In this document: positions 34,194 through 44,954 of the stretch, in pieces
Layout of the letters: each line of letters starts with the position of its first letter
Numbering within the stretch: the stretch's first letter is position 1
Origin: Streptosporangium amethystogenes
GTDB lineage: Bacteria; Actinomycetota; Actinomycetes; Streptosporangiales; Streptosporangiaceae
DNA length: 51,899 nucleotides
Assembly (NCBI RefSeq): GCF_000721075.1
Contig: NZ_JOEQ01000043.1
Span: forward strand, 1-51,899
Direction of reading: 5' to 3'
Position numbers and translations under genes: made by a program
The notes under the pieces: model-generated
Told to the model about the DNA's origin: nothing
Database searches by the model: none
Seen by the model: only the letters and a program-made list of their open reading frames with translations

Positions 34194-34978
34194 GCGGGCT
34201 GCGGATCCCTCTGGGTGGGCCCGACGGTGCGGGTACGGAGCACGCGCTCAACCTGCTCGCCCCCAACCCCTCCGAGATGACCCTGGACGGTACCAACACG
34301 TGGGTGATCGGCCTCGGCGAGGAGGTGCTGGTCGTCGACCCCGGCCCCGATGACGAGGAGCACCTGGCGCGGGTCGCCGGCCATCTGGAGGGCCGCCGGG
34401 TCGCCACGATCCTGCTGACTCACGGGCATCACGACCACAGCGGCGGTGCCGCGAGGTTCGCCGGGCTGGTCGGCGCGCCGGTCAGGGCGCTGGACCCCAG
34501 GCACCGGCTGGGCGAGGAGGGGCTCGGCGACGGCGACGTGCTCACCGCCGGGGACCTGGAGCTGCACGTGGTGGGCACACCGGGCCACTCGTTCGACTCG
34601 CTCTGCTTCTGGTTGCCGCGGGACAGGGCGATCCTCACCGGCGACACCGTGCTCGGCCGCGGCACCACCGTGATCGCCTCGGACGGTGACCTGGCGGACT
34701 ACCTGCGTTCCCTGGACCTGCTCAGGGCGAAGGCCGAGCAGGTCGGGGCGGAGGCGCTGCTGCCCGGCCACGGTCCGGTGCTCCCCGACCCGATCGGCAC
34801 GCTCGACGGCTACGTCGCGCACCGGCGGCGGCGGTTGGACCAGATCCGGGAGGCCAGGGCACAGGGGGCGACGACGCCCCGCGAGATCGTCGAGATCGTC
34901 TACGCGGAGGTGGACAGGTCCCTCTGGTTCGCCGCCGAGATGTCGGTTCGCGCGCAGCTCGCCTATCTGGACGGCTAG
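34190..34978 (+). CDS. MBL-fold hydrolase (LACTB2/Rv3677c-like)
   Basis: 262 residues from GTG 34190, coupled to the NUDIX gene by GTGA. The N terminus has LNLLAPNPSEMTLDGTNTW, typical of this branch; metal motif THGHHDHSGG, second site GTPGHSFDSLCF and LTGDTVLG follow. A C-terminal winged-helix-like tail (TPREIVEIVYAEV...) is characteristic of LACTB2-type proteins, some of which are ribonucleases. Activity here is not established. Confidence 0.88.
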   Translation: MSGLRIPLGGPDGAGTEHALNLLAPNPSEMTLDGTNTWVIGLGEEVLVVDPGPDDEEHLARVAGHLEGRRVATILLTHGHHDHSGGAARFAGLVGAPVRALDPRHRLGEEGLGDGDVLTAGDLELHVVGTPGHSFDSLCFWLPRDRAILTGDTVLGRGTTVIASDGDLADYLRSLDLLRAKAEQVGAEALLPGHGPVLPDPIGTLDGYVAHRRRRLDQIREARAQGATTPREIVEIVYAEVDRSLWFAAEMSVRAQLAYLDG

Positions 34979-35029
34979 CTCCGCCCCTGGCGGGCCCCGC
35001 CGTGATGAGGGCCGGCCGGACAGGGCACG

Positions 35030-35710
35030 TCAGCGCGAGCGGTTGTGCAGCCGCTCCAGGTCCATGATGACCACGGCCTTGGCCTCGATGCGCAGCCAGC
35101 CGCGCTGGGCGAAGTCGGCCAGTGCCTTGTTCACGGTCTCGCGGGAGGCGCCGACCAGCTGGGCCAGCTCCTCCTGGGTGAGGTCGTGGTGGACCCGCAC
35201 GCCGTCGTCGACCCGCTGGCCGAAACGGTCGGCCAGGTCCAGCAGGGCCTTGGCCACCCGTCCTGGCACGTCTGTGAAGACCAGGTCGGCCAGCACGTCG
35301 TTGGTACGGCGAAGGCGCTGGGCCAGGGCGCGCAGCAGGTGAAGGGCGACCTCGGGACGGCCGGTCAGCCAGGGGCGCAGGTCGTCGTGTCCGAGCCCGG
35401 CCAGCAGGACGTCGGTCAGCGCTGTGGCGGACGCCGTACGGGGACGGGGGTCGAACAGGGAGAGCTCGCCGAACATCTCACCCGGGCCGAGCACGCTGAG
35501 CAGGTTCTCCCGGCCGTCGGGCGCGGTGCGGGAGAGTTTGATCTTGCCTTCGAGCACCACGTAGAGGCGATCCCCGGTCTCGTTCTCGCTGAAAAGGGTC
35601 TGTCCCTTGGCGAGGCGCACCTCGGAGATGCTCGTGCGCAGCGCGGCGGCGCTCTCCCGGTCGAGCGCGGCGAACAGAGGGGCCTTGCCCAGCACATCGT
35701 CGGAGTTCAC
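35030..35710 (-). CDS. crp: Crp-type cAMP-receptor transcription factor
   Basis: 226 residues from GTG 35710, preceded by GGGAGG; the open frame upstream of this is antisense to nth. The cyclic-nucleotide pocket is GEMFGELSLFDPRPRTASATAL (about residues 73-94), and the C-terminal HTH reads LTQEELAQLVGASRETVNKALADF. It matches the actinobacterial Crp that controls germination and secondary metabolism in Streptomyces and many genes in Mycobacterium (Rv3676). It is divergent from nth with 87 bases between them. Confidence 0.92.
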   Translation of the reverse strand: MNSDDVLGKAPLFAALDRESAAALRTSISEVRLAKGQTLFSENETGDRLYVVLEGKIKLSRTAPDGRENLLSVLGPGEMFGELSLFDPRPRTASATALTDVLLAGLGHDDLRPWLTGRPEVALHLLRALAQRLRRTNDVLADLVFTDVPGRVAKALLDLADRFGQRVDDGVRVHHDLTQEELAQLVGASRETVNKALADFAQRGWLRIEAKAVVIMDLERLHNRSR

Positions 35711-35797
35711 AGTGCCTCCCGTTTCACGGCTCACGCAGTCATTGTGACCCATCCCACCGAGCGGCTCTGCGGGGGGCCTTGAGCGTAGGCTGTCGGA

Positions 35798-36517
35798 GTG
35801 CTCCGCAACGTCAGCCCCGGTGGTGAATCTCAGCTCGCTCTGGTACGTCGAGCTCGGCGAATGGACCGAATCCTGGCGGAGGCCTATCCCGACGCCCATT
35901 GCGAGCTCGACTTTCGCAATCCTCTCGAGCTGTTGGTCGCGACAATCCTGTCCGCACAGTGCACGGACAAAAGGGTCAATACGGTCACTCCTACCCTTTT
36001 TGTGAAATATCCCACAGCAGAAGACTACGCCGGTGCGGACCGGGCCGAGTTGGAGGGGATCATCCGGCCCACCGGGTTCTTCCGGGCCAAGACCAACAGC
36101 ATCATCGGCATGGCCCAGGGCCTCTGCGAGCGCTTCGGCGGCGAGGTCCCCGGGAGGCTCAAGGACCTGGTGACCCTGCCGGGGGTCGGCCGCAAGACCG
36201 CCAACGTGGTGCTCGGCAACGCCTTCGGGGTGCCCGGCATCACCGTCGACACCCACTTCCAGCGGCTCGTCCACCGCTTCCACTGGACCTCGGAGACCGA
36301 CCCGGTGAAGATCGAGCAGGTCGTCGCCGAGCTCATCCCGAAGCGCGACTGGACGATGATGTCCCACCGCCTGATCTGGCACGGCCGCCGTGTCTGCCAC
36401 GCCCGCACGCCGGCCTGCGGAGTCTGCCCGCTCGCCGCGCTCTGCCCCTCGTACGGCATCGGCCCCACGGATCCCGTCCAGGCCGTCAAGCTGGTGCGCC
36501 CCGGCCCCTTCTCATGA
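35798..36517 (+). CDS. nth: Endonuclease III (DNA glycosylase/AP lyase)
   Basis: 239 residues. Helix-hairpin-helix [18 protein letters not shown] provides the catalytic Lys, and [11 protein letters not shown] the Asp. The C-terminal four-cysteine cluster, Cys-x6-Cys-x2-Cys-x5-Cys ([17 protein letters not shown]), would hold [4Fe-4S]. It removes oxidised pyrimidines and cuts the abasic site in base-excision repair. GTG 35798 is assumed; residues before about 20 are not conserved. Position beside crp matches the actinobacterial block. Confidence 0.93.
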   Translation: MLRNVSPGGESQLALVRRARRMDRILAEAYPDAHCELDFRNPLELLVATILSAQCTDKRVNTVTPTLFVKYPTAEDYAGADRAELEGIIRPTGFFRAKTNSIIGMAQGLCERFGGEVPGRLKDLVTLPGVGRKTANVVLGNAFGVPGITVDTHFQRLVHRFHWTSETDPVKIEQVVAELIPKRDWTMMSHRLIWHGRRVCHARTPACGVCPLAALCPSYGIGPTDPVQAVKLVRPGPFS

Positions 36518-36635
36518 TCTTTTCCGTACCGCCGCGGTAAGGCCGCCTCCGGGTCCTGGTGGATCCGCCAACATCCCACCGGTACCGGGAAGCGCAGGGC
36601 GGGACGCCGTGTTGCAGAGGACCGGAGGTGTGCCC

Positions 36636-37280
36636 GTGGAAGAGGTTCCCGGATGGTTGGAAACACTGGCGGAGCGGGTCGCGGGAATGCCGGTGCCCTC
36701 GATGTTTCGCCCGCCGGCGTCCGGCGGGCGGTCGGCCGCGGTGCTGCTGCTCTTCGGTGAGGGGCCACTCGGTCCGGACGTGCTGCTCATCCAGCGGAGC
36801 TCGAACGGGCGCACACACGCCGGTCAGCCTGCGTTCCCGGGCGGCGGGGTGGACCCGGAGGACGACGGCCCGATCGCCGCGGCGCTGCGCGAGGCCGTTG
36901 AGGAGACCGGTCTCGATCCGACGGGTGTCCGGGTGATCGGGACCATGCCCGAGCTGTACGTGAATCGCAGCGACAACCGGGTGACCCCGGTGCTGGCCTG
37001 GTGGCACACGCCCTGCGTGGTCCACGCGGCCTCGCCGGACGAAGTGGAGTCGGTGGAGCGGATCCCGATCCGCGAGCTCGTCGATCCGGCGAACCGGATC
37101 AGGTTGCGCCATCCGAGCGGTTACTCGGGGCCGGCGTTCCGGGTGCGCGGGCTGCTGGTGTGGGGATTCACCGCGGGAGTGCTCGACACCGTGCTCGGCC
37201 GTTCGGGTTTCGAGCTTCCCTGGGATCGTTCACGGATCGAGGACATTCCGCCTGACGTCCTCAACCTCGCGTCCCGTTGA
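36636..37280 (+). CDS. NUDIX hydrolase, CoA pyrophosphatase-like
   Basis: 214 residues from GTG 36636 with GGAGG 7 bases upstream; GTG 36630 and an open frame to 36390 exist but have poorer signals. The NUDIX box GGGVDPEDDGPIAAALREAVEETGL is visible (residues about 67-91), and NRSDNRVTPVLAWWH suits the CoAse subfamily (Rv3672c-like). It would split CoA or a similar pyrophosphate in the cytosol. Its last 50 bases overlap the 3-prime end of the convergent HEAT-repeat gene. Confidence 0.87.
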   Translation: MEEVPGWLETLAERVAGMPVPSMFRPPASGGRSAAVLLLFGEGPLGPDVLLIQRSSNGRTHAGQPAFPGGGVDPEDDGPIAAALREAVEETGLDPTGVRVIGTMPELYVNRSDNRVTPVLAWWHTPCVVHAASPDEVESVERIPIRELVDPANRIRLRHPSGYSGPAFRVRGLLVWGFTAGVLDTVLGRSGFELPWDRSRIEDIPPDVLNLASR

Positions 37281-37781
37281 CAGGGCCAGACCGAGGCGAG
37301 CCCAGTCGGCCACGTCCCCGTCGGGATCGAGGGTCAGCCGTCTCAGCGCGGCCAGGCCCGTCGGGTCGGGGGGGCTGCCCATGATGTTCGGCAGCGCGTA
37401 GGCGGCCCCGTACCTGATCCGGGGGTCGGCGTGTTCGGAGAGGGCGATCACCGACGGCAGCGCGCGGCGGTCCCTGAGGTGGCCGAAGGCGATCAACACC
37501 GAGTAGAGCACCAGGCGGTCGTCCTCGCTGACGGACAGGGCGCGGAGCACCGGCAGCGTCCGGTCGACGAAGCCGAGTCGTCCCAGGATGTCGACCCCGA
37601 GCATCCGCTCGGCCGCGGTCTTTCCCGAGCAGAGTCTCCGGGCCGCGGTGAAGGTCTCCAGATCGCCCCGTTCCTGCAACCGGGTGATCGCGCGCCAGCG
37701 GGCCGCACCCTCCTGATCTCGCTCCCGTAGCGCGGTCTCGATGAGAGACGCCACGGTCGCCGCTCCTTCGATCATCGCCAT
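37230..37781 (-). CDS. HEAT-repeat protein
   Basis: 183 residues from ATG 37781. Paired helices repeat at about 30-35-residue spacing (GRLGFVDRTLPVLRALS, AFGHLRDRRALPSVIAL, RYGAAYALPNIM, AALRRLTLDPD), typical of HEAT/PBS-lyase scaffold proteins. A longer frame reaching 39017 runs antisense to marP and is not used. It overlaps the NUDIX gene by 50 bases at its end and is divergent from marP. Partner unknown. Confidence 0.75.
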   Translation of the reverse strand: MAMIEGAATVASLIETALRERDQEGAARWRAITRLQERGDLETFTAARRLCSGKTAAERMLGVDILGRLGFVDRTLPVLRALSVSEDDRLVLYSVLIAFGHLRDRRALPSVIALSEHADPRIRYGAAYALPNIMGSPPDPTGLAALRRLTLDPDGDVADWARLGLALSTGREVEDVRRNVLDP

Positions 37782-37853
37782 CCGGCCACGATAACCGCAG
37801 AGACCTCGCAGAAGGTGTGCACGCGCGGGGCAGAGGCTGGATACCGTAAGGGA

Positions 37854-39050
37854 GTGAGCGGTGATCTCCTCGACCTCATCCTGATCGCCCTGATGGTGGC
37901 CTTCGCGGTGTCGGGATACCGCCAGGGGTTCATCATCGGGGCCCTGAGCTTTGTCGGTTTTGTCGGTGGTGGCCTGCTGGGCATGTTCATCGCCCCGCCC
38001 ATCGCCGGAGCGGTGGTCGACGGTGAGACCGAGCGGGCGCTGCTGGCGATCGTCATCGTCTTCCTCGCCGCCACGATCGGCCAGTTCGCGTCGTCGACGA
38101 TCGGCGCGGTGGTCCGCAGCCATGTCACCTGGGAACCCGCCAAGGTCGTCGACGCGGTCGGCGGCACCTTCGCGAGCGCCTTCTCGGTGCTGATCATCGC
38201 GTGGCTGATCGGCTCGCTGATCACCTCTTCGCAGTTCACGCTGCTCGGTGAGCAGGTCAGTAAGTCCCTGCTGATCAAAACGGTCGATCAGACGATGCCG
38301 AAGCTGGCCAGGGACCTGCAGAAGCCCTTCAGGGACTTCATCGACACCTCCGGTTTTCCCAGGGTGTTCGACGGCATAGCGAGCGGCCAGTTCGTCGAGG
38401 TCGCGCCGCCCGACCGGAGTGTGCCGAAGAGCGCGGCGCTCACCCGGGCCCGTCGGGGCATCGTCAAGGTCCAGGGCGTGGCCACCAGCTGCCGCAAGCA
38501 CATCGAGGGCACCGGGTTCGTCTACGCCCAGGACAAGATCATGACGAACGCGCACGTGGTCGCCGGGGTCGACCAGGACCTTCAGGTCATCGACCATCTC
38601 AACAACGTCCACTCGGCCCAGGTCGTGCTCTACAACCCCGACAGGGACATCGCGATCCTGCGCGTCCCCGGCCTGGACCTGCCGATCCTGCGCTTCGACG
38701 GCACAGCCAAGAAGGACGACGACGCCATCGTCGCGGGCTTCCCGCACGGCCAGGGTTACACCATGGAACCGGCCCGGATCAGGGACCGGCAGAGGGCTCA
38801 GGGCCCCAACATCTACGAGCACAAGACCGTCAACCGGGATGTCTACTGGATCCGCAGCCTGGTCCGGCAGGGCAACTCCGGCGGGCCGCTGCTCACCACC
38901 GACGGCAAGGTCTACGGCGTCGTCTTCGCGGCGGCCACCGACCGGGCGGAGACCGGCTTCGTGTTGACCGCCGCCGAAGTGGCGCCGGACGCCGAGGACG
39001 GCTCCAAGCTGTCCCACCGGGTGAACACCCAGGAGTGCACCCGGAGCTGA
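37854..39050 (+). CDS. marP: MarP-family membrane serine protease
   Basis: 398 residues from GTG 37854. The first about 125 residues form four CvpA-like membrane spans, then a periplasmic trypsin-like protease. The triad is visible as His234 (TNAHVVAG), Asp265 (NPDRDIAIL) and Ser342 (RQGNSGGPL), almost the same spacing as mycobacterial MarP, where it protects against acid and oxidative stress by processing a peptidoglycan hydrolase. The stop TGA touches the complement of the next gene's stop with no base between them. Confidence 0.92.
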   Translation: MSGDLLDLILIALMVAFAVSGYRQGFIIGALSFVGFVGGGLLGMFIAPPIAGAVVDGETERALLAIVIVFLAATIGQFASSTIGAVVRSHVTWEPAKVVDAVGGTFASAFSVLIIAWLIGSLITSSQFTLLGEQVSKSLLIKTVDQTMPKLARDLQKPFRDFIDTSGFPRVFDGIASGQFVEVAPPDRSVPKSAALTRARRGIVKVQGVATSCRKHIEGTGFVYAQDKIMTNAHVVAGVDQDLQVIDHLNNVHSAQVVLYNPDRDIAILRVPGLDLPILRFDGTAKKDDDAIVAGFPHGQGYTMEPARIRDRQRAQGPNIYEHKTVNRDVYWIRSLVRQGNSGGPLLTTDGKVYGVVFAAATDRAETGFVLTAAEVAPDAEDGSKLSHRVNTQECTRS

Positions 39051-39554
39051 TCAGGCCTCGGACGTCCCGTCCGGTGAGGCCCCCGGACTCGCCCCCTTGG
39101 GGGGAACCCGGTGCTGGATCAGGTCTCTGATCACGGCGATGGCCGTTTCGGCGTCCAGGTCGTCCAGCCTTCCGACCGCCACGGCCATCTCCTCGTACGG
39201 CGTGCCGTACCGGCTGATCCGGTCGGCGCCCCGGGCGAACAGCGTCGCGGCTCCGCCGCGGTTGCCCCGCTGCAGGTGGGTGAGGCCCACACAGATCTGC
39301 GCCAGCCCCTGCCACAGCTCGCGCTCCTGGGCGGGGGAGTTCTTCCAGCGGCCTTCCAGCACCTCGTGGGCGTGGAACGGGCGCCCCTCGCCGAGCAACC
39401 TGCGAGCCTCAAAGACCGCCTCCTCCGCGCTTGGCGCGTAGTCGTCCGGGATGCGTTCCACGCCCTCCGCGCCGTACGGAAGCGGCCTCCCGAACGCGTC
39501 GCGAGGACGCCGGTTGCGCGGCCTTCCATCGGCGTCCCGGTCCCGCCCGTTCAT
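39051..39554 (-). CDS. DUF309 protein
   Basis: 167 residues from ATG 39554, which overlaps the stop of the hydrolase gene. The DUF309 signature FHAHEVLEGRWKNSP and the second helix pair GLAQICVGLTHLQRGNRGGA are clear. N-terminal 30 residues and C-terminal tail are polar. Structural work on this fold suggests a helical bundle with a His/Glu site; enzymatic role unknown. It is the last gene of a three-gene overlapping operon. Confidence 0.82.
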   Translation of the reverse strand: MNGRDRDADGRPRNRRPRDAFGRPLPYGAEGVERIPDDYAPSAEEAVFEARRLLGEGRPFHAHEVLEGRWKNSPAQERELWQGLAQICVGLTHLQRGNRGGAATLFARGADRISRYGTPYEEMAVAVGRLDDLDAETAIAVIRDLIQHRVPPKGASPGASPDGTSEA

Positions 39555-40474
39555 CGGTCGGGCTCCGGATCGGACAGCCAGGCGACGAGTTCGGCGTCGA
39601 ACTCCTCCGGGCACTCCTCGTGCGGGAAGTGCCCGGCGCCCTCGATCAGCCGCCACCGGTAGGGGGCGGCCACGTAGCGGCCCGAGCCCTGGGCGGTGCG
39701 GGGCAGGACGTGCCGGTCGAACGCGCCGTGCACCTGCAGAGTCGGTACGTTGATCTGGGCGCGCATGGTCCTCGCGTAGCGCCACCCGTCCGGGCGGAGC
39801 TGGGAGCGGCCGAACCAGCGGTGGTACTCCAGCGCGCAGTGCGAGACGTTGGGGATGCGGAACGCGTCGCGGTAGGTCTGCGTCACCTCCTCCTGCGGCC
39901 AGCCGGGGGCCGACCACTTCTCCAGCAACCGCCCCACCATGGCGCCGGAGTCGGCGGTCAGGCGCCGCTCGGGGAGCAGCGGCAGCTGGAATCCCAGCGC
40001 GTAGCGAGCCGCCCTGAACTGGCCGAACGGCTCGGTGAACAGCGCGGTGCGGAGCCGGCGGGGATGCGGCGCGGAGACGGTGACCAGCCGCAGGACCGCC
40101 TTCGGGTCCTTCACGGCCATGGTCCAGGCGAGCAGCCCGCCCCAGTCGTGGCCGACGACGATCGCGGAGCTCTCGCCCAGTGCCCTGACCAGCCCGGCCG
40201 CGTCGGCGGCCAGGGTGTACAGGTCATAGCCACGTGGTGGCTTGTCACTGGCACCGTAGCCACGCAGATCGACGGCGACGGCGCGGTAGCCCGCTGCCGG
40301 AAGCGAGACAAGTTGGTTGCGCCAGCTCCACCAGAACTGCGGGAATCCGTGGAGCAGCAGTACGAGGGGGCCCGTACCGGCCTCCACGACGTGGAAGCGG
40401 GTGCCTCCGGCATGGACCGAGTGGTGGGTCCACGGACCTTCCAACCTGACCATGGACTCGTCGGGTCTGCTCAC
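39551..40474 (-). CDS. Alpha/beta hydrolase, epoxide-hydrolase-like (EphE-like)
   Basis: 307 residues from GTG 40474, in a GTGA overlap with the upstream gene. The nucleophile elbow GHDWGG has Asp rather than Ser, the mark of epoxide hydrolases and dehalogenases; the oxyanion HGFPQFWWSW and the late GAGHFPHEE His motif are present. Cap-domain Tyr residues would open the epoxide. Position after marP corresponds to mycobacterial ephE (Rv3670). Substrate unknown. Confidence 0.88.
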   Translation of the reverse strand: MSRPDESMVRLEGPWTHHSVHAGGTRFHVVEAGTGPLVLLLHGFPQFWWSWRNQLVSLPAAGYRAVAVDLRGYGASDKPPRGYDLYTLAADAAGLVRALGESSAIVVGHDWGGLLAWTMAVKDPKAVLRLVTVSAPHPRRLRTALFTEPFGQFRAARYALGFQLPLLPERRLTADSGAMVGRLLEKWSAPGWPQEEVTQTYRDAFRIPNVSHCALEYHRWFGRSQLRPDGWRYARTMRAQINVPTLQVHGAFDRHVLPRTAQGSGRYVAAPYRWRLIEGAGHFPHEECPEEFDAELVAWLSDPEPDR

Positions 40475-40938
40475 TGGCCCGGTCTCACCGGATCGCGATG
40501 GCTGCCCACCTGACCGGCCGTGACCGGAGCGGTGGGAACGGCGCCGGCCTCGGCTCCGCTCTTGATGGTCTTGAGCGAGTGCAGGGTCCGCCGCATTCCG
40601 GTCAGGCCCTTGAGCCGCCGGATGCCGACGAAGACCAGCAGCCCGGCCACGATCAGGTAGAACACGGTGACGATCAGGAAGGCGAGCCAGGTCCACAGGC
40701 CCGCGGCGACCAGGCCGTAGGCGATCGCGAACGAGGCGAGGATCAGGCACAGGTGGGCCATGAACGCCGCGGCGCCGAAGAGACCCGCCGCCACGCCGAC
40801 CCGTTTGGCGTCGAACCTGAGCTCTGCCTTGGCCAACTCGATCTCGGCACGGACCAGTGTGGATATGTGGTCACTGGCCGCGGCGACCAGTGCGCCCAGC
40901 GACTCCTCCTGTGGCTCCGCGGGCGGGATATGTGTCAT
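40471..40938 (-). CDS. Actinobacterial holin-X / DUF1469-type membrane protein
   Basis: 155 residues. An N-terminal amphipathic region (LVAAASDHISTLVRAEIELAKAELRF) is followed by two spans (about 52-77 and 80-106), then a polar tail. This is the plan of the phage-holin-family proteins that are housekeeping in actinobacteria and are not evidence of a prophage. It starts the operon with the hydrolase and DUF309 genes by 4-base overlaps. Confidence 0.8.
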   Translation of the reverse strand: MTHIPPAEPQEESLGALVAAASDHISTLVRAEIELAKAELRFDAKRVGVAAGLFGAAAFMAHLCLILASFAIAYGLVAAGLWTWLAFLIVTVFYLIVAGLLVFVGIRRLKGLTGMRRTLHSLKTIKSGAEAGAVPTAPVTAGQVGSHRDPVRPGQ

Positions 40939-41346
40939 GGACGGTCTCCTATCAAGGGCCTCTGTCGAACATCATGCTGCGCCCTGAGGCGGTCGTGCAC
41001 GCACACCTGCCGCGGGATCGTCACCGGAGCCGGTGTCGCGAGCACAACTGTGGTAATCGCGCATGTGTCATCGAATATCTGCGTCGTCAAGACTTCAGAC
41101 TTTAGTCCGGCCGTACCGGGTTGGTGAGGTCCCGGCCGTCCGGTGGCGGGAATCCGCGCCGCCGGGTGTGCCTTCGAAGCGGTGGGACGCGGAGGTCGGG
41201 TAGGATCTCCGGCTGGTTTTCCGCCCGCAGCCTTTGATCAGGGTTTTCGGTTCCGGTGCCGGACGACGACACCGGTGGGGAGGTTGTCACGGCCGGGGGC
41301 TACCCCGGCGGCGGGTCGGCGAACATCGCGGCGGTGACGGGGAGCC
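40939..41346. other. Gene-free stretch between holin-like gene and acs
   Basis: Roughly 410 bases upstream of the three-gene operon. It must hold that operon's promoter but no consensus boxes, coding frame or repeat could be supported. Confidence 0.4.
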
Positions 41347-41385
41347 GGACCCGGGTGGGCCAGGGGTCCTGGCCCACCCGGGTCC
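41347..41385 (-). terminator. Terminator of acs, perfect 18-bp stem
   Basis: Arms 41347-41364 and 41368-41385 are perfectly complementary around GGT, starting 10 bases past the acs stop. GC-rich with no T-run, as is common in actinomycetes. Confidence 0.8.
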
Positions 41386-41395
41386 TCCGGTTCGC

Positions 41396-43381
<1,986 letters not shown>

Positions 43382-43718
43382 TACGCACTCCTCACGTACT
43401 GCTATCGACTGGTCGTGTCCCACTTCACCAGGCCACCGGTGCTCCCCACAAGAGGTCTAGACAGGTCTGTACCAATCGGTGACAAGGCCTCATATGCCTT
43501 CAAAATGCTTGATTTTGCGGGAACGACCACTCTGGAAATGTTGTGTTTTCGACACCGTAAGAAGGTAGACGGCGTTATTCAACGCGTATTGACACGGCGC
43601 TGCGCCGGACGGTGGCATGCGCTCGGCGAACGGTTCCGCGGCTGTTTTCCGAGCCGCCGGAGGTTACCCCGCAGCCTGGTCGAGGTCTCGCCGAGCGGCC
43701 CCGATAGGGTCGGGCAGC
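43382..43718. other. Divergent region between acs and the Fic-like gene
   Basis: 337 bases with no gene. The segment about 43470-43590 is clearly AT-richer than the surroundings and is the likely promoter zone; the DasR-like site lies at its acs-proximal edge. Confidence 0.4.
43451..43466. promoter_or_regulatory. DasR-like (dre) operator upstream of acs
   Basis: AGAGGTCTAGACAGGT agrees with the dre pattern A(G/C)TGGTCTAGACCA(G/C)T at 13 of 16 positions, including the full GGTCTAGAC core. A partial second copy (GGTCTGTACC) follows at 43464-43473. It lies between acs and the divergent Fic-like gene. Confidence 0.4.
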
Positions 43719-44492
43719 GTGAGCGACCCATTGGCTGTCATCGCAGGAATGCCCGGAGTGTCCGAGGCGGTCACCGATGCGCGCAAGGCCGTCGACCGGC
43801 TTTACGGGCACCGAGTACTGCGGCGTAAGAGCCCGGAGGTGTCGGCCAGGTCCGCCCTGCGCGGCGCTCGTGCGTCAGCCGCACTGGAGGGCGTGGACAT
43901 CCCGCTCGATGTCATCCCCGAGGCCACCGACCCGGTGGTACAGGGCGCGCTGCGCGTCTCGGCCGAGCTGGGGCGGCTCGGCTCGACCTGGCGTACGGCG
44001 CCCCGCCAGGTGCTGGCCAGGCTGCACACGCTCGCCGCCTCCGGGCTCACCAAGGACCTCGGCCGCCCCAGGGCCACGCCCGAGGCGTCCGATCCGCTCG
44101 GTATTGGCGCCGCGCCCGAACCGCAGGAGGCGGTGGCGCGGGTGGACGGTCTCGTCCAACTGGTGACGGCCTCCTCGAAGGCGCCGGCGCTGGTGCTCGC
44201 CGCCGTCGTGCACGCGGAGCTGGCGGTGCTGCGCCCCTTCGGGACGGCGGACGGGCTGGTCGCGCGGGCGGCGGAGCGGCTGACGCTGGTGGAGTTCGGC
44301 CTGGACCCGAAATCGCTGGTGGCCGTCGAGGTGGGTCACCTCGAACTCGGCCCGGCCTACGGGGAGGGACTGCGGTCGTACCTGAGCGGTACCCCCGAGG
44401 GCGTCGCGGCGTGGGTGCGACACTGCGCGACGGCGGTCACCCTGGGCGTGCGCGAGGCCACGGCGATCTGCGAGGCCATGCAGCGGGGCTGA
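43719..44492 (+). CDS. Degenerate Fic-domain protein
   Basis: 257 residues from GTG 43719. The N-terminal half has SAALEG (Ser53 to Gly58), a match to the inhibitory helix motif S/T-x3-E-G/N of Fic proteins. The Fic loop, normally HPFxxGNGR, reads RPFGTADGLVAR (172-183): Phe and the last Arg remain but the catalytic His is Arg and the GNGR is lost, so AMPylation is unlikely by the known mechanism. Related actinomycete genes at this place have been called oxidoreductases, without motif support. It is divergent from acs. Confidence 0.7.
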   Translation: MSDPLAVIAGMPGVSEAVTDARKAVDRLYGHRVLRRKSPEVSARSALRGARASAALEGVDIPLDVIPEATDPVVQGALRVSAELGRLGSTWRTAPRQVLARLHTLAASGLTKDLGRPRATPEASDPLGIGAAPEPQEAVARVDGLVQLVTASSKAPALVLAAVVHAELAVLRPFGTADGLVARAAERLTLVEFGLDPKSLVAVEVGHLELGPAYGEGLRSYLSGTPEGVAAWVRHCATAVTLGVREATAICEAMQRG

Positions 44493-44572
44493 TCCCGATC
44501 TCGACAGGGAACGCTGTCCGCGCATGCTGGATCACTTACGGTCATCGATTACGGACACCCGCCCACACGAGC

Positions 44573-44601
44573 CGACGGCGCCCCTGGTAGGGGCGCCGTC
44601 G
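44573..44601 (+). terminator. Terminator after the Fic-like gene
   Basis: Perfect 13-bp arms (44573-44585, 44589-44601) around GGT, 80 bases past the stop. Confidence 0.75.
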
Positions 44602-44954
44602 TCGGCACGTTCCTACCGGGTTACCAAGCGTGCACCTGATAATCGTTGAAACGGGACAAGCCCGCTTCAACGCGCCTCCCGCGGCTGACGGCGCGTGGGT
44701 ACCCAGCGGTCGTGCCCGGACACATGGTCCGTGCAACCTTTGTACGTCCGATCCGCGCTGATGGGAACCCCTAGGGGCAAAACCTTTGCGGATCGAGGGA
44801 CATTAATCAGCAAACCCACTCGTATGCCATCGCGCGTCGCGCGAGGCCGCCCGATGCCGTCCGCGCGGGCGGGGCCGGGCTCCGATGATGATCACTTAAC
44901 GTAGTCGCGGTTCGCTCGTGCGAGGAGCGTGCCCGGATCGGGCGGTATCCGGAG
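44602..44954. other. Gene-free stretch with hairpins upstream of the putative ncRNA
   Basis: No coding frame is convincing. A hairpin of 7+4 bp with one mismatch (44644-44655 with 44661-44672) lies near its start. The remainder may hold a promoter (for example TAACGT at about 44898) for the structured transcript that follows. Confidence 0.35.

Noticed and set aside
35711..35797. Crp autoregulatory site in the crp-nth gap
   Set aside because: Only isolated GTGA/TCAC half-sites occur; no spacing of the expected palindrome.
35711..36400. N-terminal extension of crp
   Set aside because: Antisense to nth; Crp homology begins right after GTG 35710, which has a GGGAGG site.
37782..39017. N-terminal extension of the HEAT-repeat gene
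   Set aside because: Antisense to marP; low-complexity Asp/Arg/His sequence.
40471..40938. Holin-like gene as prophage evidence
   Set aside because: The protein belongs to a housekeeping actinobacterial family and no phage genes are nearby.
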